This document shows positions 34,753-44,240 of a stretch of 61,234 nt of DNA, piece by piece. Numbering within the stretch: position 1 is the first letter of the stretch; every line of letters begins with the position of its first letter. Below the pieces are notes generated by a model. That model saw only the letters and a list, made by a program, of their open reading frames with translations. It did no database searches and was not told where the DNA came from. The stretch is from an uncultured Alistipes sp. (GTDB taxonomy: Bacteria > Bacteroidota > Bacteroidia > Bacteroidales > Rikenellaceae), in NCBI GenBank assembly GCA_900546065.1, contig URBK01000018.1:1-61234 (forward strand), in the 5' to 3' direction. A program made the translations under genes and the position numbers.

Positions 34753-37700
34753 TCAGGCAGCCCTGACAGTATTTTCTTCTTCGGGAACTTCGGAGTGCGG
34801 ACGCTCGGCTTCCTTGAGTGCCTCGTCAATCCGCTGCTGCAATTCCTTACATCCCTGTTTCAACCGCTCCAGTTCTTCCTCCTTGCTCCATTTCCGGGCG
34901 GTGATTTCCTGCAAGGTCGGTATTTCGTGCTGCAACATGGCTATCTGTTTCTGCTGCTTCTCTATCAAAGACGGCATCCTTTCAAGCGCAGCCTGCGGGT
35001 AGCGTGCCGATTCGGCAAATCCCAACGGCAGGGCTCCCGACACGCCACAGCGGTATTTCAGTCCGCTTACGCCCTCTACAAAGAAAGCGTTACGGTCGAA
35101 CGAGCCGGAAAGGGTGTACTCGCTGCGGACAAGCAGGTTCAGCCCCATATAGCTGCCAATGGTACGGTAAGCCTCGCCCCTGTATGTCTTGGCTACGCGG
35201 TGCAGTTCACGGCCTGTCTCTTCCCGGGTAGCCTGCGGCAGATTGAGCAACAGCGTTTCCCTGTTGCCGCTATAGGATGCGATATACTCCATATCCTGCT
35301 CGACCTGCGCCACGATGCGCTCTGCCTTGCCGACAGCTTCCGTGTTGGCCGCAATCTTACGCTCCGCACGGATGCGCTCTTTCTTGAATATGGCCTGTTC
35401 TTTCTCCAGCTGCATGATTTTGTTGTCGAGCTTGGCCTTGTTCAAAAGGTCGGTATTTCCTGAAAGGATAGCCACGAACTCGGCAAAGTTCATTCCGCTG
35501 TCCTCGTCCATGCAGTCCTCGTCGATGCGGCGCACGGCAATAGTGCCGTTGTTTATCTGGTTGATGAACATCTGCTTGTTTTTGAGCAGGTTGAACTTGT
35601 AGGCATCCAAAGTCTTCTCTGTTCCATAGATGATTATGTCCACCACGTTACCGCCCCAGAGTTTCACGGTGTTGCCCTTGCGTACCGCACGACCGTTGCG
35701 CTGCTCCATGTCGGCAGGTCTCCACGGTATCTCCAGATGATGCACCGCCACAGCCCGCTGCTGGGCGTTCACTCCTGTACCGAGCATGGATGTAGAGCCG
35801 AAGAGGACACGCACCCTGCCGCTGTTCATGTCTTCAAACAGCCGTTTTCTCGCTCTCTCCGTGGTAGCGCACTGGATAAACTGGATTTCGTCAGCCGGAA
35901 TGCCGAGCCGTGCCAGTTTCTCCTTGATGTCGGTATAGATGTTCCACTCGTTCGGCTTGTAAGTGGAAAGGTCACTGAAGACAAACTGCGTACCCTTATT
36001 GGCCGCCGAGCGTACATAATAGTCATAGATGGTCCGGGCACAGATGGAAGCCTTGTTGTCCGCATCGTCGTGGAATTTGTTACCCAAAAGGCGCATGTCG
36101 AGAGCCATCTTGCGTGCCACATTGGTAGCGATGAGCATCTTTGCCTTGTCGAGGTTGTCCGGCTCGATCGTGTCAAGCCCGAGGTCTTCCCAGTTTCCAC
36201 TACCTGCAAAGGAAACGAGACGTCCGATCATTTCTTCCTGCTCGATTGTCGGCGCATGAGAGAGGAAGCGGACATTTTTCTCCGGCACGTCAAGATGTAT
36301 CATGTCGGCTGTACGGTAGTCGGTGATTTCACGCAGGAACATCGCCAGTTCCGGCACTTTGATATAAGTGCGGAAACGCTCCTTGCGTTTGATTGCCCCT
36401 GTCACGTTCAGCTCATAGTCGGCTGTCTTTTTGGTAAATATGGCCGCCCAGGCATCGAAACAGCTAATCTGCTGACGCTTGAGTTCACGTGGGCGCAAAT
36501 ACTTGAACATCACATAAAGCTCTGTCAGCGCATTTACCACCACCGTACCGGACAAAAAAGTCGCCCCAAGGTCACGGCCTGTTCGGTGCTGGATGTCACG
36601 GATGGCAAACAGCAGGTTCATTGCCCTTTGCGAGCCTTTTGTATTGCCGATACCTGCTACCCTGTTGTGGCGTGTCTGGAACATGAGGTTCTTGAACATG
36701 TGGCATTCATCGACAAAGATGTGGTCTATACCCATTGAATGAAAGTCCACGGTATCATCCTTGCGGCCGTCCAGTTTTGTACGGAGTTCTGACAGCTTCG
36801 CTTTCAGGTTCTCCTGTCTCACTTCCAGCCCTTTCTGCATCTTGCGGCTACGGTAGCGCATGGTGGACTGTTCCAACACTTCAAGGCTTCGCTCCACATC
36901 GTAAAGCTCTTCTGTGAATATCTCTATCATGGTTTCCTCGGACTGCGGTATCTTGGCGAACTGGTCGTGCGTCAGGATGATGCAATCCCAGTTGTTGTTC
37001 TTGATTTTGGAAAATACCTCTCTGCGGTTGGCCGGTGTGAAATCTTCCTTGCCCGGGTACAGGACTTTTGCGTTCGGGTATGCCTTGCGGAACGTGTCGG
37101 CAATTTCGTGTACATTCGCTTTCAGGCCGATAATCAGAGGCTTCTGTACCAATCCCAGACGCTTCATTTCATAGGCCGAGACGCACATAATCATGGTTTT
37201 GCCTGTGCCTACTTCGTGCCAGCAGATGCCGCCACCGTTCTGCTTAATCATCCAGATTGCGTCTTTCTGCGACGGGTAGAGTTCGTTGTACGGGAACTGC
37301 TCAAAGGAAAGCTGCGGAAAGGTCTGTGCCGAACCGTCATAGGCCGGACGGACATAGCAGTTGAAACGCTCGTTGTATGTGCGTACCAGTTCATCCCTGA
37401 CTTCCAGAGGACGGGCATCGAGCCACTGGTTGAAATTGCTGCGGATTTCCTGTATTTTGGTGGCCGCTTCCTGAATGGCTTCCTCGTCGGGCACACGTAC
37501 CTTGTCGCCGTTGCGATACACTTCTTTGGTTATCTCCGGCACTGTGTCATGCAAGGCATGGACAAACAGGTCTTCACCGTTGAAATTGCGCACGGAATAG
37601 GTGTTGTATGCTGCCGGGGAGTAACCTTTCAGACGAACTACATAGGTATCGTTGACATCAAAGTACATCACTTCGGCTTCCACCCCGAAAAGGTCTGCCG

Positions 37701-39738
37701 CAAAGTCGGCGTAAAGCTGCGGGTCAATCCAACGCTCGCCCATATTGATATCCAACTCTTCATAAGGTATCGGTTCGGGCGTTGCGTTCTCCAGTGCCTT
37801 GACGGATATTTCCGTCCATTGCTGCTGCCTTTCCGAAAGGTCGGGAATGCAGGAAACAAATTCCGTGCATTTAGCTATCACGTTGCCTGCAATGAACTTG
37901 CCTTTGTGTTCCCATTCTTCCGTGAGGGGATTGTAGTAAATCTCGCCCTGCAACGCTGCGATTACATCTTCATCAGACAGGCCGGTAGAGCGCATGATGT
38001 AGTCCATTTCCACCTTGCCGTAGAAATTGAGGCTGCTTGCCAGTGCTTCCGACGGCTGTAAAATACGGTCGGTCGTAATCTTCGTGAAAGCCACAGGCTC
38101 ACGCATGATGTCGGCCTTGACTATATCGCCGCCAAGCTGCATTTCGATAGTGAACACTTCGACACCGAGGCTGTCAAGCATGATAAACTCCTTGTTGTCG
38201 TTCTCATGGAAAAATCCCCATTTGGCGACAAAGGCATCATAGAGGGTGTTCAGCCGCTCACGTATGGCAGTCTGTTCAGTCTGCAAATCCCTTTCTTTCG
38301 TAGAAAGCAGGAAATACGCTTCACGGACAGGGAAATAGTCGGCTGCACGCTCCATATTGACCTTTCCCTCGTCCACCGGAACGAAATCTACGGCCACATC
38401 GGCATAGTGGCTTGACTTGCGGAACACGACCGTACCAATCTGCCCCTCGAACATTACCAATGTACCGCTTTTCATCCAGTCCTCGAGTTTTTCCGTGTAG
38501 GCTCTCCGTCCTCTATTAACAGAGAGTGCGGTCGTCTCCTGCATCCCGAACAGCGACATCTGCACGGACGCTTCGCCCTGCTGTCCGAAAAGACTTTTGC
38601 GGAAATACCGGTCAAAGTCGTATTTCAGAAGTGCGGAAAGGTATTGCGCCATGGCCGCATCAGAGCCAAGCCACTGATGCTTGCGTACATATTTTCCGTG
38701 CTGGTTCATCACAATACGGCTGTCGGTCGCCAGTACGGTCTTCGGCATGGAAAACAGCCTGTTGGCGTTTTCGGTCATCGTACCGCTCATATCGTACATT
38801 TCTTTGCCCACCTGCAAAAACATCTGTTCACGTGCGGAGAGTGCCGCCTTATTGGTATGTTTCTGGAATATGAGCAGGTCGCTGCCTACCTCGATACCGC
38901 TTGTCTGCATGAAAAGAGCGTCAGGCAAACGTACTGCGCTGATAAGGTCGGCATGGTTCACCAGATACTCACGTACAAACTTATTTCCTGCCGTGTCGGC
39001 CACACCTCTTGAAGTGACAAAGGCAAGCAGACCGCCCTCGGAAAGCAGTTCCATAGCCTTGACAAAAAAATAGTTGTGAATGGTCTTTGTGGCCTGTTCG
39101 TAGATACCGCCCTTTTTCCACAGGTCGGCATCGAAGACACGGAAGTTGCCGAAAGGAATGTTTGAGGCAATGACATCGAATTTCCGATGCTCCAGCTCCT
39201 GTGTGCCTATCGTTTCAAAGCCTGCCGTTACGGTGGTTGCGTCCTCATGCAGCAGCGAAAGTACAAGTCCTGTAATGGTGTCTTTCTCAAAAGCATAGCT
39301 GCGTGTGCCGGGCATGGCTACAGGCAGGAAACCGCCGATACCTGCGCTCGGTTCAAGAAAACTTTGCATCTGCAAGCCGTTGGCAGAAAATGTCTTGTGT
39401 ATCTGTGCCGCCACTGCGTCAATCAGGAATTGCGGCGTATAGAACGCTGTCAATACAGATGACTTGATGCTTTCAACAAGTGAACGGCAAGCTGCCTCGT
39501 CACCCCCTGCAAGTGTCCTTAACGCATCCAGCAGACGGTTCAAAAGCCCGGCAACCCCTTTGTCAAGCGGCTTGTCCGTACCCAAGTCCAGTACATCCTT
39601 GATACCGCCGAAACCTGAATACTGCGCCAATACCTGTTTTTCCTCTTGCGTGGCTGTCCTGCCCTGCGAGTGGATAGCTACTGCTGTCTCTATGGCCTTG
39701 ATGTTGGCCGATAATGATGTCAATTTGTTGTAACCCAT
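34753..39738 (-). CDS. DarB-like N6-adenine methylase / SNF2-type helicase fusion
   Basis: 1661 aa. The N-terminus has SGFGGIKDVL (about 41-50) typical of large element methylases. The methylase has SAM motif SFLEPSAGIGGFLP (about 126-139) and catalytic SNIPFGNF (about 192-199), a variant of NPPF/Y. A superfamily 2 helicase follows with Walker A HEVGTGKTMIM (about 838-848), DECHMFKN (about 1005) and C-terminal motifs including GVNAQQRAVAVHHLEIPWRP. A coiled coil ends the protein. The layout resembles P1 DarB, which shields incoming DNA from restriction. I infer anti-restriction or DNA modification on entry. Starts at ATG after a long leader. Confidence 0.88.
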   Translation of the reverse strand: MGYNKLTSLSANIKAIETAVAIHSQGRTATQEEKQVLAQYSGFGGIKDVLDLGTDKPLDKGVAGLLNRLLDALRTLAGGDEAACRSLVESIKSSVLTAFYTPQFLIDAVAAQIHKTFSANGLQMQSFLEPSAGIGGFLPVAMPGTRSYAFEKDTITGLVLSLLHEDATTVTAGFETIGTQELEHRKFDVIASNIPFGNFRVFDADLWKKGGIYEQATKTIHNYFFVKAMELLSEGGLLAFVTSRGVADTAGNKFVREYLVNHADLISAVRLPDALFMQTSGIEVGSDLLIFQKHTNKAALSAREQMFLQVGKEMYDMSGTMTENANRLFSMPKTVLATDSRIVMNQHGKYVRKHQWLGSDAAMAQYLSALLKYDFDRYFRKSLFGQQGEASVQMSLFGMQETTALSVNRGRRAYTEKLEDWMKSGTLVMFEGQIGTVVFRKSSHYADVAVDFVPVDEGKVNMERAADYFPVREAYFLLSTKERDLQTEQTAIRERLNTLYDAFVAKWGFFHENDNKEFIMLDSLGVEVFTIEMQLGGDIVKADIMREPVAFTKITTDRILQPSEALASSLNFYGKVEMDYIMRSTGLSDEDVIAALQGEIYYNPLTEEWEHKGKFIAGNVIAKCTEFVSCIPDLSERQQQWTEISVKALENATPEPIPYEELDINMGERWIDPQLYADFAADLFGVEAEVMYFDVNDTYVVRLKGYSPAAYNTYSVRNFNGEDLFVHALHDTVPEITKEVYRNGDKVRVPDEEAIQEAATKIQEIRSNFNQWLDARPLEVRDELVRTYNERFNCYVRPAYDGSAQTFPQLSFEQFPYNELYPSQKDAIWMIKQNGGGICWHEVGTGKTMIMCVSAYEMKRLGLVQKPLIIGLKANVHEIADTFRKAYPNAKVLYPGKEDFTPANRREVFSKIKNNNWDCIILTHDQFAKIPQSEETMIEIFTEELYDVERSLEVLEQSTMRYRSRKMQKGLEVRQENLKAKLSELRTKLDGRKDDTVDFHSMGIDHIFVDECHMFKNLMFQTRHNRVAGIGNTKGSQRAMNLLFAIRDIQHRTGRDLGATFLSGTVVVNALTELYVMFKYLRPRELKRQQISCFDAWAAIFTKKTADYELNVTGAIKRKERFRTYIKVPELAMFLREITDYRTADMIHLDVPEKNVRFLSHAPTIEQEEMIGRLVSFAGSGNWEDLGLDTIEPDNLDKAKMLIATNVARKMALDMRLLGNKFHDDADNKASICARTIYDYYVRSAANKGTQFVFSDLSTYKPNEWNIYTDIKEKLARLGIPADEIQFIQCATTERARKRLFEDMNSGRVRVLFGSTSMLGTGVNAQQRAVAVHHLEIPWRPADMEQRNGRAVRKGNTVKLWGGNVVDIIIYGTEKTLDAYKFNLLKNKQMFINQINNGTIAVRRIDEDCMDEDSGMNFAEFVAILSGNTDLLNKAKLDNKIMQLEKEQAIFKKERIRAERKIAANTEAVGKAERIVAQVEQDMEYIASYSGNRETLLLNLPQATREETGRELHRVAKTYRGEAYRTIGSYMGLNLLVRSEYTLSGSFDRNAFFVEGVSGLKYRCGVSGALPLGFAESARYPQAALERMPSLIEKQQKQIAMLQHEIPTLQEITARKWSKEEELERLKQGCKELQQRIDEALKEAERPHSEVPEEENTVRAA

Positions 39739-40126
39739 GATTTAACCTATTTTTTTATTTCCCTTTTTTCGGCCCGTTTGCGGCCGCAGGGATTATTTTT
39801 CTGCCTTGAAAGGTGGCGGTGGACATCCGCCATGGCCGGTAAGGAAAAATACGCTCGACAGCCGGAGAGGAAGATTTTTCCGAGACCCCACGGGCAGAAT
39901 GCCGGCATTGGCAGGAATGGAAACCGGCGGTTACCTTTGCTGAAAAATCCAATCCCCCGAGGTCGCACGGCGGAGAACGGAAGAGCAGCTACAAGAGGGA
40001 TGGATAGAAAAGGATTGAAAACAGGCGGATGGAAAGATAGAAAAGGAAGATCTGAGGTATAAAAGGCCGGTGCATGGCAATGCCGTCGATAAAAAGGGAC
40101 TTTGCCGTCGGCAGACCGAAGCTGGA
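39739..40126 (-). promoter_or_regulatory. Long leader region of the methylase/helicase gene
   Basis: No gene seen. On the lower strand, GCAGAAAAATAATCCCTG leads into a CGGCC / GGCCG hairpin and then AAAGGGAAATAAAAA (39750-39801), just before the ATG. Upstream lie GGAAGATTTTTCC near 39870 and TATAAAAGG-type tracts near 40005-40065, matching the ssb and DUF4313 leaders. Confidence 0.6.
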
Positions 40127-40159
40127 ACAGACCCTGCCGGGGCCCCCGGTAAGGTCTGT
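40127..40159 (-). terminator. Terminator after the 213-aa gene
   Basis: Nested GC-rich stem ACAGACC / GGTCTGT with an inner CCGGGG / CCCCGG helix, 11 bp past the stop codon. Confidence 0.6.
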
Positions 40160-40169
40160 CCGTGGATTA

Positions 40170-40811
40170 TCAGTCAATATCGTAACCAATCATGAACTCG
40201 TCATTGATTAGCAGATAGTAATAGCCGTTGCCGCAATTCCGGTACTCCTTGCTGAATCCGGCAGCCATGTCACCATTGTCCCGCGGCTCGCACCAAAGCG
40301 TACCGTCATAACCGCAAAAGTCGAAACGAAGCGTCGAGAATTTCTCCTTATTCTTCATGGCCTGGCGGAACCGCTGCATGTCCCAGCTTCCGCAATACTT
40401 CTCAATCGTGGAGAGTCGGATGCACTTTCCGTCAATAGCCGTTCCCGTGGTGATACGGTTTTCGTACAGGGACTTCTCAAGGTCTGCTGCTGCAATCTTG
40501 CGGAGCCAGTCGTTGGTATGCGTGGCAAGGCGTGCGAGCTTCTGGTATTTGAGAATCATTTTCCTGTCCATATCCTTTTCGTCTTCCTTTTCCTGTGACG
40601 GATAATAGATTTTTTCGATGCTGTTCCAATCTGAAAAAATGTAGCCATGCTTGCGTTTTCCTTTCGCAATAATACCGACGACGTTCTCCCTGCCTCGGTT
40701 GATAAACAATTTCCTGCGCTCCCCGTAAATTCTGACATACAAGACCGGTGGGTTCTGTTCGTTACGGAGATATTCTTCTGCCGGATGCATTGTTGCTGCT
40801 GTTGTGTCCAT
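40170..40811 (-). CDS. Hypothetical mobile-element protein, 213 aa
   Basis: No family recognised. It is soluble and rich in Lys, Arg and Tyr; the middle has a helical segment (MILKYQKLARLATHTNDWLR) and the end a Gly/Tyr-rich strand region (CGNGYYYLLINDEFMIGYD). There is no signal peptide. Starts at ATG at 40811. Its upstream region has a hairpin but a less clear copy of the AGGGAAA box than its neighbours. It has its own terminator, so it is probably a single-gene unit. Confidence 0.7.
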   Translation of the reverse strand: MDTTAATMHPAEEYLRNEQNPPVLYVRIYGERRKLFINRGRENVVGIIAKGKRKHGYIFSDWNSIEKIYYPSQEKEDEKDMDRKMILKYQKLARLATHTNDWLRKIAAADLEKSLYENRITTGTAIDGKCIRLSTIEKYCGSWDMQRFRQAMKNKEKFSTLRFDFCGYDGTLWCEPRDNGDMAAGFSKEYRNCGNGYYYLLINDEFMIGYDID

Positions 40812-40910
40812 ACCTGTATTTTTTAGTTGTTCATTCTTTTAGCCGGAACCGCTTGGGCTCCCGTTTATAAGTTATCCTCACGAAATTTGACTTTTGCCCC
40901 TGACTGCAGT

Positions 40911-41135
40911 TCAGAGTTCGGGAAGTGTGCCTGTCCTGACTTTCTTCCCGTCGCAATAGAGTTCGATTGTTCCCGGTCTGAATCCCATTTCGCCGAAGGC
41001 TATGTTCCTGACATAGTCCCGGTACTCCTTTCCGGAAAAGTTCTTTCCGCTCAGGTTGTTGAAAAACATGCGGATGCTGAATCCGTCTTCGCTTGACAGT
41101 ATTGTCCTGCCGTCCTGTCTGATTTCTTCTTTCAT
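40911..41135 (-). CDS. Hypothetical small protein, 74 aa
   Basis: The ATG at 41135 is chosen because the shared leader box (AGAGGGAAATAAAAA) ends about 30 bp upstream; the longer open frame to 41246 runs through that leader. Sequence includes DGFSIRMFFNNLSGKNFSG and GTIELYCDGKKVRTG. No family recognised. Confidence 0.65.
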   Translation of the reverse strand: MKEEIRQDGRTILSSEDGFSIRMFFNNLSGKNFSGKEYRDYVRNIAFGEMGFRPGTIELYCDGKKVRTGTLPEL

Positions 41136-41470
41136 TTCTTTCCGTTTTAATTGTTTGAAAATCTGTTTTTTATTTCCCTCTTTTTGAACTGAGGGCTGTA
41201 TTTTCAACTTTTTGAGGCATAAGGAGGATGAAGCAGCTGGTATCATAAGCCAAATCCGGATAGAAAACCGATTGTGCAGCAGTCTGTTTTCGTCATCCGA
41301 ATGGAATGCGGTTTGGCATTGATACGCTTCGTCCTATATTCGCCGACGAAAAGAGAAAGGAAGCCCCATAGGAAAAAGGAAGAGACTTGTAAAAGGGGAC
41401 GGCAAGAAGGATATATAATGGGATCGAACAAATTACCGGTTCCATTTCAAGGCCAGCACCGATAATTTGC
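41136..41470. promoter_or_regulatory. Leader of the 74-aa gene and divergent promoter region
   Basis: On the lower strand a CCCTC / GAGGG hairpin runs straight into GAGGGAAATAAAAAA (41164-41198). The rest is AT-rich with no supported gene. At its right edge, around 41470, TTACTTTG on the top strand is a weak -7-like box for the rightward phosphoribosyltransferase gene. Confidence 0.5.
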
Positions 41471-41498
41471 TTACTTTGCAAAAGTAAAAAGGTTCAAT

Positions 41499-42338
41499 AT
41501 GAGTGAGAGACTTGTGCTCCTGGTGTTGCTCGGCATAGTGGTCGGGATGTTGCATGTCATCGCTTTCTGGCGACGGAAAGCCGGTGAAGCGGCGTATGCA
41601 GCAGCACGGAAGGCAAGCCTGGAAGACGAAAGGGACCGCTATTGCCGTATGGCAGTAATGGCCGGACATCGAGACGCCTGCCGTATGTTCTGCTGCATGT
41701 ATCCCGACCGGTTCGACGACAGGCATCCGCTCAAACCGTTCAAGTTCCGTGGAATCCGGATTGCATTTTACGACTATTACTATCCGTCACGGTACAATGA
41801 TTTTCTCAATGAAGCACAACGGACATTCTGCCGTTCCATCTACGGGTTCAAGCAGGGAGAGATACACGGCATCGAGTTCTTCAAGGCATGTATGACCGCC
41901 ATACAGGCGGACGGCAAGCCTTATCATATCATGTTCATGCCGTGCAGCAACTGGATAAAGTATGAACAGCGGTTCAAGCGGCTGAACTGGTATATGGGCA
42001 AGCACAGGCCGGATCTGACATCAGGATTGTACGATACGGTGATCTGCGATGCCCGGGAAAGCCTACATGAAGCGGACGGAGCGGACAGCCGTGTCCTTGA
42101 GCGGAATTACGAGATTACCGGTGATATAAAGGGAAAAGAAATCATTATCATTGACGATGTGCTGACGACCGGACAGAGTGTGTCCGACTACAAGGAGGAA
42201 ATAGAAAGGCACGGCGGCAAGGTGGTGGCCGCCATTTTCTATGGAAAGACGTTTTCCATGCCGCCGATGTCCGTCGTCCGGATGTCGGTATGGGGCGACA
42301 GTATCAGCCATGCAATCAAAGGGAGAAAAAAGTCATAG
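41499..42338 (+). CDS. Membrane-anchored phosphoribosyltransferase-like protein
   Basis: 279 aa. One N-terminal transmembrane helix (LVLLVLLGIVVGMLHVIAF) is followed by a charged helix and a type I PRTase-like domain whose PRPP-binding motif reads EIIIIDDVLTTGQSV (about 215-229). The ComF-like order HIMFMPCSNW, then the PRPP loop, is visible. Substrate is unknown; salvage or a nucleotide-modifying role is possible. PRTase domains also occur in polyvalent proteins of phages and conjugative elements. Its 3' end overlaps the convergent M23 gene by 6 bp. Confidence 0.82.
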   Translation: MSERLVLLVLLGIVVGMLHVIAFWRRKAGEAAYAAARKASLEDERDRYCRMAVMAGHRDACRMFCCMYPDRFDDRHPLKPFKFRGIRIAFYDYYYPSRYNDFLNEAQRTFCRSIYGFKQGEIHGIEFFKACMTAIQADGKPYHIMFMPCSNWIKYEQRFKRLNWYMGKHRPDLTSGLYDTVICDARESLHEADGADSRVLERNYEITGDIKGKEIIIIDDVLTTGQSVSDYKEEIERHGGKVVAAIFYGKTFSMPPMSVVRMSVWGDSISHAIKGRKKS

Positions 42339-43001
42339 TTCGGCCAGTGCCGAAACACATTCCTGCTGTACTCTCCTGACATGTTCAAAAAGGATTGCGG
42401 GATCGACACTCTTGCCATTGAGGCGGCAGGTGATATGCAGGTGTTCTCCCGTGCTGCGCCCTGTAGAGCCGGTAATACCGACCGCATCACGCGGCCGGAC
42501 GGCTGTTCCCCTGGCTACGAGAATCTTTGAAAGGTGGCAATAGCTGATCATGCAGTTCCCGTGCTGCAGCGTAACATACTTGCCGGAAGTCTTGTCCTGC
42601 CCGACCTTTACGACAGTTCCCGCCATCATCGCCAGCACCTTGTCGCCACGTGCCTGCAAATCGATTCCCCCATGAAATTTACGCTTGCCGGTAAAGGGGT
42701 CTTTCCTGTAACCGTATGGAGAAGTTACCTTGATTCTCGGTAACGGATAACTGACACTCAGGTAACGCTCAACCACCATCTGCCTTTGCACATCGCCGCG
42801 AGCTCCGGATTTGCCGGTGTTTTCCGATACACCTTTCCCGGAACCCGTATTGTCTGAAGCTGTTTCCTTGTCCTTGGTGGCCGCCTGCACACTTTCCTCC
42901 CGATAGTGATCGGAAGCGGAGGAAACTGTATTGAATTGTGCCATTGCCGGTATCAGACTGAGCGAAATGCCTGATATAATCATCCATAAAATTTTTCTCA
43001 T
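42333..43001 (-). CDS. Exported M23 family peptidase
   Basis: 222 aa. Signal peptide (MRKILWMIISGISLSLIPA, cut near residue 21), a Ser/Thr/Lys-rich linker, then an intact LytM domain: zinc ligands in FHGGIDL, catalytic His in SYCHLSK, and GEHLHITC with both His. It should cut peptide cross-links in the periplasm, perhaps making room for a transfer apparatus. Divergent from the long rightward operon. Confidence 0.9.
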   Translation of the reverse strand: MRKILWMIISGISLSLIPAMAQFNTVSSASDHYREESVQAATKDKETASDNTGSGKGVSENTGKSGARGDVQRQMVVERYLSVSYPLPRIKVTSPYGYRKDPFTGKRKFHGGIDLQARGDKVLAMMAGTVVKVGQDKTSGKYVTLQHGNCMISYCHLSKILVARGTAVRPRDAVGITGSTGRSTGEHLHITCRLNGKSVDPAILFEHVRRVQQECVSALAEL

Positions 43002-43080
43002 GCTGCAAAATTAGCATGGTCTGTCTATGTTGGACATGAACGGCCATACATTCTGCTATTAGTTTGCATATTTTATCGCA

Positions 43081-43114
43081 ATTAGTACGATTATTCAAAG
43101 AAAATCGTACTAAT
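43081..43114. promoter_or_regulatory. Operator-like inverted repeat
   Basis: Perfect 11-bp arms ATTAGTACGAT / ATCGTACTAAT with a 12-bp spacer lie between the divergent M23 gene and the rightward operon. The half-site AATTAGTA also appears in the parA-upstream array, so the same regulator may bind both. Confidence 0.65.
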
Positions 43115-43156
43115 GTTATAAAAATGGTATATTATAATCATTTATATATCTGTGTT

Positions 43157-43189
43157 TTTGTTTGAATTTACAAGGTCATACTATATTTG
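43157..43189 (+). promoter_or_regulatory. Consensus promoter of the rightward operon
   Basis: TTTG at 43157-43160, a 21-bp spacer, and TATATTTG at 43182-43189 match the Bacteroidetes TTTG / TAnnTTTG promoter fully. Start of transcription would be near 43196, 24 bp before the first ATG. Confidence 0.8.
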
Positions 43190-43219
43190 CCGAACATAAT
43201 TTTACAAACTTGATATAGT

Positions 43220-43978
43220 ATGAAAAAGGCGCATTTTGAATTTGAAGAGATTCCCTTTTCGACGCTTGCCCGATTTGGGCTCACGCAGGAGATGATCGAG
43301 GATCTGCCGATGCACGTCCTTGATGATATTTACAACGGACGCCATTCGCCCGTTCTTCCCGTGCGTGTCACCGACGAGCACGGAGAAACGGTGGAAAGCC
43401 GTACCCGATTCGCTCTTATCCGCATGGAGGGTGGCCAGACGGACGTGGTCTTCTATCCGGCATTGAAATCTTCGCCGCTGGAACGCTTTGACGAAACGCA
43501 GCAGAAACAGTTGCTTGAGGGCAAGGCCATCATCGCGGATGTGGAAACTGCTGACGGCAGGCACAACAAGGCTTTCGTCCAGATTGACACGGGGACGAAG
43601 CAGGTCATGTATGTTCCCACGCCCATCATCGGGCGCAATCTGCAGGTGCTGGCCGAGGAGCTGCATCTCGGTGCAACAGAGGTGAACGGAATGCAGCACG
43701 GAGATCCGCTGACGCTGGTCGTGGACGACGAGCCCGTCACGGTAGGTATTGACCTTCATTCCAAGACCGGTATCCGTTTCTGTTCCGGCGACGAGCAGCG
43801 ATGGAGGGAACAGTCCAAGCGTGAATGGGACAAATACACGTTCGGCTGTTACGGTTGCTGGGTCATGGATGATGACGGAAACCTCGACTATGTTCCGGAA
43901 GAGGAATATACCGAAGAGTTGTGGAACGAACAGAAAAAAGCCGGGGAACGCAACCGCTCGGCAGCTATTCACAAATAA
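43220..43978 (+). CDS. DUF4099/DUF3945 domain protein
   Basis: 252 aa, first gene of the rightward operon. An N-terminal DUF4099-like helical motif (FSTLARFGLTQEMIEDLP) is followed by a DUF3945-like region (ERFDETQQKQLLEGKAIIAD) and a Cys-containing acidic tail (GCYGCWVMDDDGNLDYVP). These domains are typical of Bacteroidales conjugative elements and of large polyvalent proteins; biochemical role unknown. No signal peptide. Confidence 0.78.
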   Translation: MKKAHFEFEEIPFSTLARFGLTQEMIEDLPMHVLDDIYNGRHSPVLPVRVTDEHGETVESRTRFALIRMEGGQTDVVFYPALKSSPLERFDETQQKQLLEGKAIIADVETADGRHNKAFVQIDTGTKQVMYVPTPIIGRNLQVLAEELHLGATEVNGMQHGDPLTLVVDDEPVTVGIDLHSKTGIRFCSGDEQRWREQSKREWDKYTFGCYGCWVMDDDGNLDYVPEEEYTEELWNEQKKAGERNRSAAIHK

Positions 43979-43990
43979 AAACCGATTGAT

Positions 43991-44215
43991 ATGGCACAGC
44001 ACCAGTATTATCCCGAAGAGGTATTGATAGAGAAAATGCAGAGCGGCGAATACGGCTGGCTCGACTATGTGAACCATTTTTCCGCGGAGTGGCAGGAGGA
44101 ATATGCCCGTTACTGTGAGGAACGCAACCTCGTTATCGGGAATGATTCTGCCGCCGAATTTGTCCGCTACAAGGACGAACAGCTGGAAGCGGCGATGGAG
44201 GAAGGAAACGCATAG
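43991..44215 (+). CDS. Hypothetical small acidic protein, 74 aa
   Basis: Acidic and helical (EEVLIEKMQSGEYGWLDYVN, then EWQEEYARYCEERN). It starts at ATG 12 bp after the preceding stop and is spaced 25 bp from the next gene, so it is part of the operon. No family recognised; cytosolic. Confidence 0.7.
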   Translation: MAQHQYYPEEVLIEKMQSGEYGWLDYVNHFSAEWQEEYARYCEERNLVIGNDSAAEFVRYKDEQLEAAMEEGNA

Positions 44216-44240
44216 CGGATAACAATCATAACATCAGACT

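Noticed and set aside
34753..39738. Rightward frames opposite the methylase/helicase (up to 364 codons)
   Set aside because: No recognisable domains, and they mirror the coding pattern of the large leftward gene.
34322..40169. The two intergenic regions flanking the methylase/helicase gene are both 431 bp long
   Set aside because: Apart from the shared leader motifs and a short inverted GGCCCCGGCAGG likeness the sequences do not align, so equal length is probably chance.
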